The notes below the pieces were generated by a model. The model worked only from the letters and a program-made list of their open reading frames with translations, searched no databases and had not been told where the DNA came from. From assembly GCA_900550165.1 (NCBI GenBank), contig URQY01000013.1, positions 1 through 36,502 on the forward strand: 36,502 nucleotides of DNA. Direction: 5' to 3'. Below are positions 14,946-27,000 of this stretch, piece by piece; positions within the stretch are counted from its first letter, which is position 1, and the number at the start of each line of letters is the position of its first letter. The DNA comes from an uncultured Eubacteriales bacterium. GTDB lineage: Bacteria; Bacillota; Clostridia; Oscillospirales; Oscillospiraceae. The position numbers were made by a program, and so were the translations under genes.

Positions 14946-16724
14946 TTAGATGACATTGTAAGCCTTGAGGAGCTTTTCAATGTCGGTGCCTTCGATCTTG
15001 CTGAGAGCTTTCTTGACGGCCATCTTTTCCATGAAGCCCATGTCCATGTCGGTGGCCTTCTTGCCGTCGCGCAGCTTGACGGTCGCGTTCAGAAGGTCGC
15101 GCACATCATACACGCTGCCCCAGACCTCGGGCACGCCGCGGTCGACGTTCAGCAGGGTGTAGACGGCCTCCATACCCGTGCGCATAGAATACTCGGTGGT
15201 GAAGATGGTGTCGCGCGGGGTCTCGGCGAACTGGCCGAGGAAGGCGAAGTTCACGCTGCCGTCGGGCACGACCTTGGGACGGTCGCCGTAGGCGCGCGGC
15301 ATGAAGAACGCATCGATATACGGCATCATGACGGGCACGGTGTTGGCGCTGTTGGTCGCCAGCTCTTCGATTTGATCCTCGGGCACGCCGATGTGGTAGA
15401 GCCACTCCATGCAGATCTCCTTGCCGGTGCAGTCACGCATGGGCTTCTTGATATAGTCACCCGGCTTGTCGGTGAAGAGGGAGTAGACCCAGACGAGGCA
15501 GTGATCCTTGGGCTGGTCGCGGAACTGCGGCTGGCGGTTGATCGTCCAGCTCATGAGCCACGAGGAATCCTTCACGGTGACGATGCCGCCGGTGACGACA
15601 TGGCCGGTGAAGGGATCGCGCTTGCAGATGTTCTTGATATAGGGGATGATCTTCTGGTCGAGGGTCTCGACGGTGGCGCTCATCCAGTTGGTCTGCTCGG
15701 GGTCGTGGCAGAACTTGTCGGGATGACCGAAGGACGGATCCTGCGCGGCGATCTTGCGCCACATATCCCAGCCGCCGCCCTCTTTGAGCTCGGTGTTGTA
15801 CGCGGCGGGCTCGTTCTGGCTGCCCATGGAGGAGTTTTCGACGCAGCCGCCGTTGGTGATGAAGACGAGGTCATTTTCGGTCAGGTCGATGGCCTCCTTC
15901 TTGCCCTCGCGGATGACGTCGATGCGCTTAGCGAGCTTGTGGGCAGGGTCAGAGCAGTCGAACTCGACGTTTGCGACCTGCACGCCGTAGTGGAACTGGA
16001 CGTTGTGGCTCTCGAGGTACTTGACCATCGGGAGGATCATGGACTCATACTGGTTGTACTTCGTGAAGCGAAGCGCCGTGAAGTCGGGAAGACCGCCGAT
16101 GTGGTGGATATAGCGCTGGATATAGAGCTTCATTTCGAGCGCGCTGTGCCAGTTTTCAAAGGCGAACATCGTGCGCCAGTAGAGCCAGAAGTTGGAATTG
16201 AGGACCTCGTCATCGAAGAAGTCGGTGATCTTCTTGTCCTGTAACTGCTCGTTGGGGGTGAAGAAGAGCTTCATGATCTCCATGGCGCCCTTGTCGGAGA
16301 TAGCAAACTTGCCATCGGTGTGCGCGTCCTGACCGCGCTTTTCCGTTGCGCGGCAGAGGGAGTAGTTGGGGTCTTCCTTGTTGAGCCAGTAGTACTCGTC
16401 AAGCACGCTCACGCCCTCGGTCTCGATGGAGGGGATGGAGCGGAACAGGTCCCACATGACCTCGAAATGGTTGTCCATCTCGCGGCCGCCGCGCATCACG
16501 TAGCCGAGATTTTCGAACTTGTAGCCGTCGCACGCGCCGCCGGGCAAATTACCCTTTTCAAGAATGTGGACGTGCTCGCCCTTCATCTGGCCGTCGCGCA
16601 CGAGATAGCAGGCGGCCGTCAGCGCGGCAAGACCGCTGCCGACGATGTAGGCGGACTTGCTGTCAACGCCTTCGGGCTTCTTGGGACGGGCAAACGCTTC
16701 ATAGTTACCGCTGGAATAATACAT
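14946..16724 (-). CDS. ohyA: Oleate hydratase (myosin-cross-reactive antigen family)
   Basis: 592 residues from ATG 16724, preferred over an in-frame TTG 6 nt upstream because AAGGAG is 9 nt before the ATG. It is an FAD-dependent hydratase that adds water to unsaturated fatty acids, giving hydroxy fatty acids. FAD-binding Rossmann motif YIVGSGLAALTAACYLV lies near residues 26-42; a ribityl-binding EKGNLPGGACDG and the family motif GYVMRGGREMDNHFE (with the conserved Glu implicated in catalysis) follow. Length and motifs are normal along the whole protein. It probably detoxifies host or dietary unsaturated fatty acids (known role of the family). Transcribed alone; operator-like repeats lie upstream. 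Confidence 0.96.
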   Translation of the reverse strand: MYYSSGNYEAFARPKKPEGVDSKSAYIVGSGLAALTAACYLVRDGQMKGEHVHILEKGNLPGGACDGYKFENLGYVMRGGREMDNHFEVMWDLFRSIPSIETEGVSVLDEYYWLNKEDPNYSLCRATEKRGQDAHTDGKFAISDKGAMEIMKLFFTPNEQLQDKKITDFFDDEVLNSNFWLYWRTMFAFENWHSALEMKLYIQRYIHHIGGLPDFTALRFTKYNQYESMILPMVKYLESHNVQFHYGVQVANVEFDCSDPAHKLAKRIDVIREGKKEAIDLTENDLVFITNGGCVENSSMGSQNEPAAYNTELKEGGGWDMWRKIAAQDPSFGHPDKFCHDPEQTNWMSATVETLDQKIIPYIKNICKRDPFTGHVVTGGIVTVKDSSWLMSWTINRQPQFRDQPKDHCLVWVYSLFTDKPGDYIKKPMRDCTGKEICMEWLYHIGVPEDQIEELATNSANTVPVMMPYIDAFFMPRAYGDRPKVVPDGSVNFAFLGQFAETPRDTIFTTEYSMRTGMEAVYTLLNVDRGVPEVWGSVYDVRDLLNATVKLRDGKKATDMDMGFMEKMAVKKALSKIEGTDIEKLLKAYNVI

Positions 16725-16859
16725 AATCAATTTCTCCTTTCAAACTGTCTGCGAAACCGCCGATCCGCGAAACACATTCAACCTTGGGGATCAGTGGTAT
16801 GTTTTCCTTTCGATGGTGAAAGCATACCGCGGTTTGAAGAAAAGAACAATCAGCAGAAA

Positions 16860-16918
16860 TCGTGCGGTGATAAGAAACTTATCACCGCACGAAAAACTGT
16901 CAAAAAATTTATCACCGC
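16860..16918 (-). promoter_or_regulatory. Operator cluster and promoter region of oleate hydratase
   Basis: A perfect 15-bp inverted repeat has arms 16860-16874 and 16878-16892 around AAA. Its core GCGGTGATAA/TTATCACCGC occurs a third time at 16909-16918, exactly 30 bp from the matching arm (three helical turns). A TTGACA -35 box on the minus strand (16903-16898) sits between the copies, and the -10 region would fall inside the palindrome; no good -10 hexamer is seen. This arrangement fits repression by a dimeric regulator. The rest of 16741-16859 shows nothing else. Confidence 0.6.
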
Positions 16919-16953
16919 GCCGGATTTGATAAAACCGCGTTCCGGGGAACGGG

Positions 16954-16988
16954 AAAAAGGAGAGCGGCGGTCCGACGGACCGCCGCTC
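16954..16988 (-). terminator. Terminator of the giant protein / SLH operon
   Basis: Minus strand stem GAGCGGCGGTCCG/CGGACCGCCGCTC with a tiny loop, followed by TCCTTTTT, 18 nt after the stop codon. Confidence 0.88.
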
Positions 16989-17005
16989 GAAACGATGGGG
17001 TGGAC

Positions 17006-18028
17006 TTATTTGAGACCCGTCCAGGTCTCGCCGGTGCTGCCGGTCCTGTAGTCGTGACCGTTGGCGGCCTCCATGACGTCGAGATAGCAGGCGTCGCCCG
17101 TCTTAACGTCGGTGAAGGACTTGAGCCCGTCGGCACCCTTGGCCAGGAACGCCGCGTCCGCGCTGCGGCCGAGCATCCGGTTGACGATGCTTACGACCTC
17201 GGCACGGCTGATCGCGCCGTTGGGGTTGTAGGCGACCTCGCTGTCAGCCAGCCAGCCCTTGGCGACGACCGACGCGATGTACTTGTAGCCCCAGAAGGTC
17301 TCGGGAACGTCGGTGAACTTCACCGTGCCCTCCTCCAGCGCGAAGAAGCGGGACGCCATCGCGCAGAACTCCGCGCGGGTGACGGAGGCGTTCGGCTGGA
17401 ACGTGCCGTTGGGATAGCCGGTGAGCACGCCCTTGGAGGCGAGCGTCTTCACGGCGGTCTCATACCAGCTGCCGGATCTCACGTCGGAGAAGCTGACGCT
17501 CTTCGTCATGCTCGTGTCGAGCAGCAGACGGTAGAAGATGGTCGCGGCCTCCGCGCGGGTCAGGCTGCCGCCGGGCTGGAAGGTCCCGTCGGGATAGCCC
17601 TGAATGTAGGCGAAGTGGTCCGTCGTATTCAGGCGGAGGTCGATCACCGCGCCGCTGACGTTGACGTCGCAGGCGGGCATCTTGAAGGTGTAGGTCGTGT
17701 CGTTGACCTTGGTCAGCTCGACGGTCTTGCCGTCCTTGCCGACGACCTGAATGTCGTCCACGCTGACGCCTTCGGTGATCTTGATGGTCACGGTCGTGCC
17801 GGCCGAAGCGCTGCTGCGGTCGGGCTTGATCTGGTCCTTCTGCGCGTCATCCACAACAACGCGGTAGGTGGGAGCGCTGGGAGTGACGGGGGCGGTGGGA
17901 TTGCCGAACTCGGGATAATTCTGCGAGCCGCCGCCCTCGGCATCGGCAGCGTATGCAACGCTGCCGATGCCTGCGAACAGGCACAGAGTCAGAACAAGCG
18001 ATAAAAGAATGCTCAACTTATGTTTCAT
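17006..18028 (-). CDS. Small secreted protein with three SLH domains
   Basis: 340 residues. Signal peptide MKHKLSILLSLVLTLCLFAGIGSVAYA is followed by a Gly/Pro linker and one small beta domain (~55-125; SAGTTVTIKITEGVSVDDIQVV ... YTFKMPACDVNVSG, like bacterial Ig/repeat domains). Three SLH domains come next: HFAYIQGYPDGTFQPGGSLTRAEAA, KGVLTGYPNGTFQPNASVTRAEFC and KGWLADSEVAYNPNGAISRAEVV. A ~60-residue tail ends the protein. SLH domains attach to secondary wall polymer. The gene begins 30 nt after the stop of the 3289-residue surface protein, with its own AAGGAG site and no terminator between, so it is the second gene of that operon and may supply its wall anchor (inference). Confidence 0.94.
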   Translation of the reverse strand: MKHKLSILLSLVLTLCLFAGIGSVAYAADAEGGGSQNYPEFGNPTAPVTPSAPTYRVVVDDAQKDQIKPDRSSASAGTTVTIKITEGVSVDDIQVVGKDGKTVELTKVNDTTYTFKMPACDVNVSGAVIDLRLNTTDHFAYIQGYPDGTFQPGGSLTRAEAATIFYRLLLDTSMTKSVSFSDVRSGSWYETAVKTLASKGVLTGYPNGTFQPNASVTRAEFCAMASRFFALEEGTVKFTDVPETFWGYKYIASVVAKGWLADSEVAYNPNGAISRAEVVSIVNRMLGRSADAAFLAKGADGLKSFTDVKTGDACYLDVMEAANGHDYRTGSTGETWTGLK

Positions 18029-18058
18029 GTGGTACTCTCCTTTTCGTCGTTGACCTGC

Positions 18059-21000
18059 TTAGGAGTTGGTCTTCAGCTCGACGCCGTACTCATACATCTG
18101 GATGAAGTAGGTCTCGCCGCTGTTGAGCAGGGGGAGCTGCGGGTAGGTCGCGGTGAAGACGCCGCAGAGACCGCCCTTGTCGTCGTATGCCGTCCGATTC
18201 TGATAGGTCAGCGTGCCGGAGGCATAGGCCGTCGTCTTGTCGATGGTGTTGCCGGTCTTCTTGAAGATCTTGTAGCTCAGACCCTTGGCATCATTCAGCG
18301 GGGTTATCGCGCCACCTTTGTTGTGGACCTTGATGAGGACCGTGAAGCCGGTGAAGGTCTTCGTGGTGTAGGTGGCTTCGATCTGGATGTTCTTCAGAAC
18401 GATGTCGAACTGGTACTGGCCGCCCTCAAGCTTGTAGTTGGTGTCGCCGACTGTAGCAGTCACGGTTGCATTACCGGTAGCTGCAAAGTTGATTGCGTCT
18501 GTACCATCCTTTGCAACATTGTAGGTGGTGCTGCCGACCTTGATCGTGAAGCTCAGGTCGAGGTCCTCGATCGTGTGGCCCTTGGCAAGGCCGCGGCCAA
18601 CGCTGTTTTCCTCTGCCTTGAGGATATTGACCAGCGCGGTGTAGAGCTGGGACTGCGGGAGTCTCCAATAGAGCTGAGCATCCGTGACAGCCTTTTCCAG
18701 CTTGATCGGGCGCTGCGCGATGTTCGCGGAGCCTTCGATCAGGTTGTCGCTGGTGGCAGCCGCACCGATGAAGCCCACCGTGCCGGTCGGGGCAGTCATC
18801 GTACCCTGCGCATTCTTAGTCTCAGTGTTGGTCAGGGTGTAGTTCTCAGCCTTGGCATTGGTGACGCTGCCGAATTTCAGTTCGTAGTTGTCATCCTTCG
18901 CAGTATCCGTCGCGGTCCTGCCTGCCGGCAGTGCGGTGCTGCTGGTGTTGCCTTCCTCACGGTTGGCGGCCTTGTAGGTCACCTTGTTGCCGGTGCAGTC
19001 GTCCTTGTCCTGCCAGACGAAGGTGTCCGGGAGATTGAAGTCCGCCAGATTATCGGCGTAGTCCACGCCGTCGCGGGTCGTGCTCTTGACTGCATCAAGG
19101 ATCCAGTCAAGGTCGTTGGCCTGCTCGCCGTAGACCGTGGCGTCGTTCAGCTCGTTCTTGGCCTTTGTGGTGGTGGAATAGAGCTTCATGCCGTCGTAGG
19201 TCGTGACCGCGGAATCCTCTGCCGTCTCATCGGTGGTGTACTTGACGTTGTAGTTCATGTTCTCCGTGCCGGCCACGAGGATCTCATAGCCGTCATGGAC
19301 GTCGAGACGGTTGTACGCGTCGGTCTGGGACGCGGTCAGGACGTTGGAGATCGCGGCAGCTTCCGTGGACGTGTAAGCCGGGCTCGGAATTGTGCGGGTT
19401 GTGCCGTAGATGTGCGCATCGGCAACCGGCGCGACCGTGGCGTCCTTGTCGTTGATGGTGAACTTGCCGCCGTAGGTCTCGGACTGGTAAGCCCAAGCGC
19501 CGGTGACCTTTGCGGTCGTGATCTGCGAGCCGACGTCGATACGATCGGTACTCGTGCGCGTAACTTTGCTCGCATCGAAATACGGAAGTGCCCGATACAG
19601 CTCGTCGTGCACAGTCACATTACCCGTGTAGTCGTAGGTCTGCGAAGCGCCGTTGTAGACCTTGTCGACATTCTTGAGCGCAATCTTCGCTTCCTTCTGG
19701 ATGGCCGTGACGTCGACAGAGATCTTGATCTGCTGCTCGCCCACGCCGCGCTTCAGCGTGACGATGAATTCGCCGACGCCGGTCACCTTCAAAATGCCCT
19801 TATCCGCATCGATCGTTGCCGGTGCGCCAGCGCTGACGCTCCAGTTGAAGATGCCCGAGCCGTTGGCGTGTGTGGTGTAATAGCCGTACGGATAGAGCTG
19901 GATCTCGTCGCCGTAGTAGACCGTGTTTTTGCCGGTGCTGCTCTGCGGCAAGCCGTGGATATCGAGCTTGACGCTGGGATCCGTGCGCTGCTTGGTGTAC
20001 TGGCCGTTCTCATAGGTGATGGCGTAGTTCTTCGAGAGCGCGTCGATCGGCTGGATTGCAACGTAGCCGACCGAATCGAGGACAACGTTGTTGTAATCAG
20101 ACTTGCCGTCCTTCGGGTTGTAGAGGAATTCCGGCGCGATCTGCACGTCGCGGAGCGAGGTGTCCGGCGTTGTGTCGCCAGTCTCCGCGGCAAGACCTGT
20201 GTAGCCTGCGGTCATGTCTGGGAAGGCGTCGTACTGCGTGGTCTGCCAGGAGTCTGCCTTGATGGTCAGGGCCTTCTTTGCGATGGTGAAGCTCTTGGAG
20301 ATCTCGTGCGCGGTGTAGTTCGCGGTCTCGTTCACGTGCAGCGTGACGGTGTACGTACCGGCATCGACCGGCGCCTGCTCGTCAACATTGCCGTCCGCCG
20401 GGGTGTTGTAGCCGATGGCCACGTCGCCCGCGTAGGTGATGTAATAGTCCTTGCTTGCATCCTTGCCCTCAACACCGGTCAGCGTCGTGTAACCGTTCTG
20501 CGGCATGGAGTTGTAGGTCAGGCCGGTAGCCGGGGTGACGTCAATGCTCGGGTGTGCCTTGGTGATGGTGTAGATGCCGTAGGCCACATCACCCGTGGAG
20601 GTATCGGTCGCCTTTACCAGATAGCGGCCCGCGTAGCTCGGGACCGTTTCGCTCCAGGTCGTGCCGTGATATTCGACCTTCACAGTATTCCCCTGTGCGT
20701 TCTTCGCGGTGACGGGCACATTGCCAGCCGGATTATATTTGGTGGCCGTGTCACTGAGGTAGATCAGCGTGCTGGGCTTCGGCGTGGCGGCCTCAGTCAG
20801 GTTAGTCGCCGTCTCAACAACGGTGAACTGCATCGTGACGCCGCTCTTATAGTTACTCTGATTCGGGCGGGCAACCACGGTGTAGAGACCGAGCTTGGAA
20901 ATGTCGGTGGTCTTCTCGATCTTCGTGTCGCTGTGATAGTAGAACGTCAGCGTGTAATCCTCGGTGCCTGTGCCGAGCGTGATCTCGCGGCCGGACTGGT

Positions 21001-24000
21001 CGATCATCTTGATGACCTTGTCTGCCGGGAAGGTCTCGCCCTGCTTCAGCTCCAGCGTACCATGCTCGCCGTAGACCTGGCTGCGGCTGACATAGATGTC
21101 CTCCGTATACGAGGCTTTATCCCACTCGTAGTTGTTCGCGTCATCGCCGAGAAGGTCGATCGCGGAGATGGTGAACTTGTTCTCGCCCGCGTTCGCCTTT
21201 TCAAGCGCCGCAGCGGTCGCCACAGCGTAGATGCTGTCGCCGTTGATGATGCCGACATTGTTGGTCGGCAGACCCGTGCCGTTCGTGGTCTGATCGGTCT
21301 CCGCGTCGTTCAGCATGACCTCAACGATGTTGACATCGGTGGTGCCGTCGTAGACCGTGGCCTGTGCGATGGCGTCCGCAATGGAGACGCTGCGCGGTGC
21401 GATGGTGAAGGTCGTCTCAATGCGCTGCTCCGTCCAGTAGGCGGAAGCGGGGAGCGTGATGGTTGCGGTGTATTTACCGGCCTGAGACGGTTCGACCAGT
21501 TTGCCCTGCTGATCATAATACTTCACAGTCCACGACTTGTTCGCAGCGTTGTCGATCGCATCGCCGCTGAAGTGGAAATCCTTCAGCGCGACCGTCAGGC
21601 CCTGCGTGCGGCCGTTGTAGGTCGGATTCGTGTTGCCGACTTCGAAGCCGTAGCTGCTCTCGCGGACGATCAGGCTGCGCGTGATCTCCTGCGCTGCGTA
21701 GCCGGTGTTGGTCGTGGCGCTGACCGTCAGGGTGTAGAAGCCGGGGGCAGTCGGGACCCCCTTGTCGTCGCTCTCTGCGGTGTTCCAGCTAAAGGCGTTC
21801 CAGCCGTTGACGGTGTTCATGCTGGTGAAGGTCTTCTCATAGGCGGTGTTATTGCCCTTCGCGCTGTCGTTCGTGACCGTGACGGTGACGTTCGCGTTCG
21901 GCACCACGCCGACCACGCCGGAGAGGAACACATTCGCGGTGACGGTCTCGCCCTCGGTGATGCCCTCGGTGTTCTCAGCGTCGATCTTGCTGGTGTTGAG
22001 CGCGACGGAGACGGTCATGCTGGTGTCCGTCGGCATCAGAACATTGGAGTAGTAGACCTGACGGCCGTCGTTCGCATCTGCTGTACCGATCACGCCCTGG
22101 TCAAGCTTCCCAAAGGAGCCCTTGGTGATCGGCTGGTCGTTCACCGTGATGACCGCGCGATAGGCAGTGTTCTGCTCGACCTTGTCAAGAACGAGGGACG
22201 TGCCGGTCGCGCCGATGTCCGTCCAGCGCTGGGAGTTTGCAAAGTCTGTGCCTTCGGCATCGCCGATGGCGGTCGCGCCGTTCAGTTTCTGCCACTGGAC
22301 GGTGTAGTCAGTAGTCGGATTCAGCTTGGCGATGGTGTTGAGCAGAGCCTTGTCCAGATTACGATCCAGCGTGTAGATATCGCTCAGTGCAAGCGTGGCC
22401 TTTTCATTGGTCTTGAATGCGCCGTCGCTCACGCTGATGTGGATGCCCTTGTCACCATTGGTCGGCTGCTTCTTGTTCTCGTCGTTGCAGTTGAAGACCA
22501 CAGAGGAGTAGACGGTGACGGTGTCGTTGGTCGTCGTGCAGCCAGCGGCAGCCGTGATGGACTTCTCGGTTTCATTCACCGTGGCGCTGGCATTAAACGT
22601 CGCGTCGCCGCTGTAGACGGCGGTGATTTCGACGTCGCGCTTGATGTTGGTGGTATCCGTGACGGGCAGCTTGCTGGTCTTGATGCTGGCGATCTTGCTG
22701 CCGCTGCCGTCGGTGGCGTCAGCCAGCGTAGTGCTGTCCAGCTTGACCCAATTCTCGCCGTCCTTGTAGTAGAAGGTCACAGTGCCGGTGGGCTGCATGG
22801 TAGGCTTGTCGTTGGCCGCGGCTACCGTTGCCGTCAGGGTGATCTCATTGAGCTGATAGACGTCGGTCGCAGCAGTCGACTCGATGGCATCGAGGGCCTT
22901 GACAGTCACGGTGACGTTCTGCTTGGTGCCGATGACGGCATCCTGCGAGGTCGCCTCGCTGCCCGCGAACACGCCCTTACCGGTCAGCTTGACACGGTAG
23001 CGGTCGTCGACCTTGGTGGTCGTGGTGGTATAGGCCGCCTGCGTGCTCTCATTGTTGGCCTTGACGAAGTTGTCGCCGGTCTTGTACTGCCATTCGATGC
23101 TGTAGTTGTCCGCATCGACGGTACGGCCGTCGAGCGCGACCACGGACCAATCGCCAGTGGTAGCTTCCGCACCGGTCTGACGCAGCTTGAATTCGTGCTG
23201 CACGCCCGCCAGCAGGCCGTTCAAGTCTTCACTGTAGGTGGTGGCCTTCGCGCCATTTGTGCCTTCCAGCTCAGACTCGATGATCGGGGTCTTGATGGCG
23301 GTGGACTTGATGTAGACGGCCTGAGGCGCAGCCTTGCTGTCGCTGGTGTCATAGGTGGCGTTCGCCAGATAGACGGCGTAGAACTCGTCCTTGTTATCGG
23401 TTACGTTACCGCCAGTCCACTTGCTGATCTCCACCTCACAGGTCGCAACGCCGTTTGTACCGACCGCAATGGGGGAGGCGTTCAGCAGCGTGTCAGCCGT
23501 AGCGCCCTTGCGGTAGAAGTTGACATGACCGGTGGTGACAGTGGGGGTCCCGGTAGTCGTATCCGTGACGGTCGCGGTCAGCGTGACCTTCTGGCCCTCG
23601 AACTGGGCGAGGCCGGTGGTGACAGGGTTACCGGCGATGGTCACAGAACCTTCATTATCAGCGCCGGTGATCGTCAGCGCGGTGGCGGTGGCCTGCCGCA
23701 CGGTCGTGTCGGTCGACTTCGTATACAGGCAGGTGTCATACTGGTCGTTCACCAGCCCATCATTTTCATTGAACTTACCGGCCTTGACGAACAGGCTGCC
23801 GTTGTCCGGGCCGAGGGGGACGATCTGCGCGCGGAACTGATAGCCGGACTTGTCGCCGGTGACCAGATAGGTGGCCTTGTCGCTGGCTTCGCCGTCCGTC
23901 TTCCAGTCGTTCTTGCCGACTTCGGTGTACTGCCAGACGATCTTATAGTCCTTGCCGAGCACAGGCTGCTTGCTGTCCAGCGTCTCGACGCCGGTGATGC

Positions 24001-27000
24001 TGGCGGTCTTGACCTCGAGCGTGTAGGTACGGCCCGCGACCATCTCCGTGGCAGCAGTTGTCGTGCCGTTACCCTCGTAGATGTTCAGCTCATTACCCTT
24101 GTCTGCGACATTGCTGGGGCCCTTGGTGATCTTCCAGCTCAGCGCCTTGGAGAAGATACCGACATTCATCACGCCAGAGGTGCTGCCGCTGTAACCCTCG
24201 TCGGCGTTGGGGGTGAATTCGGCCCAATAGTATTCGTCCTTGGCGGTAGTCTTGTACTCGCCGACCGTCGTGCGGAACGTTGCGGTCGTCCCCTCGATGG
24301 AGGTGGAACCGACAATCGTGGAGTTCGTCTTATTCGCTTCTTTCGTACTACTCTTGTAGAAGGTGACCGAGCCCACGGCGAAGTGATTCAGCTCCGCCTG
24401 AAGCGTGATCTGCTCGCCCTCGTACTGGATGACGCGGTTGTTTTGCTGCGTATCGTAGGCGACATCCGTGATCTTCAGTGTCAGCTCGGTATCCTGCGCT
24501 TTCCAAATGGCGTAGAGGGTGGTGTCCTGCGTAAACTCAGAAGCAGCGCCTGCCCGAATCTTCTCCGCCGTATAACGGGCATCCGCTTTTTTAGCTTCGC
24601 TGTCGGTGTTCCAGCCGAGGAAGGTGTAGCCCGTGCGACTGGGGACCTGCGTGGTGATCTTATCGTTTCCGGTCTCGCCGAGCGCCGCGAGATAATACTT
24701 CACGACCTGCGGGGAAGGCAGACCGGACACGTCATCGCGCGCATTCGCATTATAGATAACCGTCACGGTTTTGCGCTCGATGCCGGTGACGGTGATCTTG
24801 GTGTCCTCCTTCGCGATGAACTCGAAGGTGTAGACGTTGCCGTTCTTCTCGTTCGGGGCGTACAGAATGCCGTTCACGCCGACCTGCATCTTCGAAGCGT
24901 CGTAGCCATCGGCCACCGTGATGGTGAAGGTCACCTTGGCGTTATAAGCGACGGTGCCGGTGTTGCTGGTGGCGGTGACAAGCGCATCCGGCGTGGTGAA
25001 CTTCAGCGCATAGCCGACCTGTTCAGCCGCTAAGGGCCAAGTGATGACCGGGGTGATGGGCGTCAGCTTGGCGTAGATGGTGGTGTTGTCGGTTACAGTG
25101 TTTGCTGCTGTAACATTGCCGTCTGCGTCAGTCACATCGACAAAGTTCCACGCACTGGTGCATCTAGCATCCTGATACCAACCGCCGAACGTGTAGCCAT
25201 CGACCTCGGGGTCAGCGGGCTTGGTGGCCTTGTGGTTAAACTCCACCTGCTGCGTCTGATAGATGGTGCCGTTGGTCATGAACGTCACGGTGTAGGTCGC
25301 GTTGGCAGTGACAAGAGCATTGATTGCGGTGTCAGCCTTAATGCCCGACAGCGTGTAGTGGTATTTCATCGATCCGTCATTCTTATTGAGAGTTGGCTCC
25401 CCGATGGGATTCACAGGCTTCCCACTATTGATGCCGGCGGTGTTCGCCCAGACCGAAGGGGCATTCTGCGCGTAGGCGGGGTCAACGATCAGGTTGAACT
25501 CGAAGCTGCCGTTGTGCTCCACGGTCATGGAGCCATGGCCCGAGTGGAGCGAATACCCCTCGCCGCTGCTGAACGTGATGGTGTAGGTGTTCTTCTGCCA
25601 CACGGCGCAGAGGGTGATGTTGTGATCGATCTCCTTCGAGAAGGTCGCGCCGGGGAGGTAGGACGCGGCGGTCGCGGTGTCGCTCTCGCTCCAACCGAGG
25701 AAGGTAAAGCCCTCCTGCTCGGGGATGATCTCGGTCAGCGTGGCCGCCAGACCGTAGGTCTTGGTGGTGCTCGGAATGTCGACCGGCGTGACAGTCGCGC
25801 CGGTCGGCGCGTTCAGATCATATTTGATTGAGTAGGTCTTTGGCATATAACGACCATAGAGATTTACATCGCCATTGACGTCTAACGTCGCTTCTGCCTT
25901 ATCAGTATAGTCGGGGTTTTTATACCAACCATCGAAGTTGTAGCCGGTGCGCCCTGCGGGGTTGATCAACGTCACATCTCTGCTTTCTCCGGTGACCTTC
26001 TGGCTTGTGAAGTAGGCCTCATCAATCGAATAAGAGATCGTGTAGACCGGAATCTGCTTCATCTTCACGCTGACAGCCACGTTGGATTTAATGTTGGTTA
26101 ACGTGTATTTGGTGGCATCGTGTGTCAGCGTTGCGTCGCCGGTATAGCTGACGTCTTCAATCGTCCAACCGTTATCCGCATTCACAGTGAAGGAGACGCT
26201 GTCATTATAGGTAACAGTCTTGTCAGACTTATCTATGTCATCAAACTTTGCCGTGAAGTGATCGCCGACCGGCAGCGTGACAACATAGGACTTCTGCTCC
26301 GGCTGAGAGACCGTTACGGCCGTGTCGCCCGTGGGGACAAAACTGTAAGTGTAGGTCGTGCTGCCGTCATTATTCTCAGTCTTTGTCGAGTAACCGAGCG
26401 GTACGCCGTTTGCGGCAACGATCATACTGCTTGCGTCATATGCGGCAAGGACCGTTACCTTGAACGAGGCAGGCCTGCCGGGGGTGACAGAATGCTCAGT
26501 GATGGTGAGGGTCACGCCTGTCAGGGAGTCATTGGGCGTGTAGGAGATGGTATAGTTTTTGGGCTGCCACACGGCATAGAGGCTGATATCCGTGTCCGTA
26601 ATCGTGACCGTGTCGTTGGGCTGATAGTTGGCCGTTGTCGCATTCTGGTCCTTCGACCAGCCGAGGAAGGTATAGCCCTCGGCCTGCGGGATGAGATACG
26701 GGATGGTGACGGTGCTGTCCTTCGCGCCAGTCAGGTCGTTCGGCCAGTTCAGCGCGCTGCCGTCCGTCGTGTTGCGGCGCACGAACTTCACGCTGCGGCT
26801 GCCGACCGGGGCGGAGCCGTCCTTGGTCCACTGGGCGGTCAGGGTGATATCCTGCGTAATACCGGTGATCTGTTCACCCGGTGCAAAAGAAGACTTTGGG
26901 GTGAGCTCTGCGCCGCTGTTGGTGTATGTGGCCTTCCAGCCAGCAAACGTGAAGCCATACATTGTCGGCTCGACCGGGACGGTATACTTCGTGCCGTTAC

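Noticed and set aside
14913..16244. Plus-strand frame opposite oleate hydratase
   Set aside because: Oleate hydratase motifs and ribosome site are clear on the minus strand; the antisense frame is a shadow.
18020..25033. Plus-strand open frame of 2337 codons opposite the giant surface gene
   Set aside because: It lies fully antisense to a protein with signal peptide and clear repeat domains, has no ribosome site and no recognisable domain. Its composition (Val/Gly/Arg/Asp-rich) is what the reverse complement of Thr/Val/Ala-rich repeats gives.
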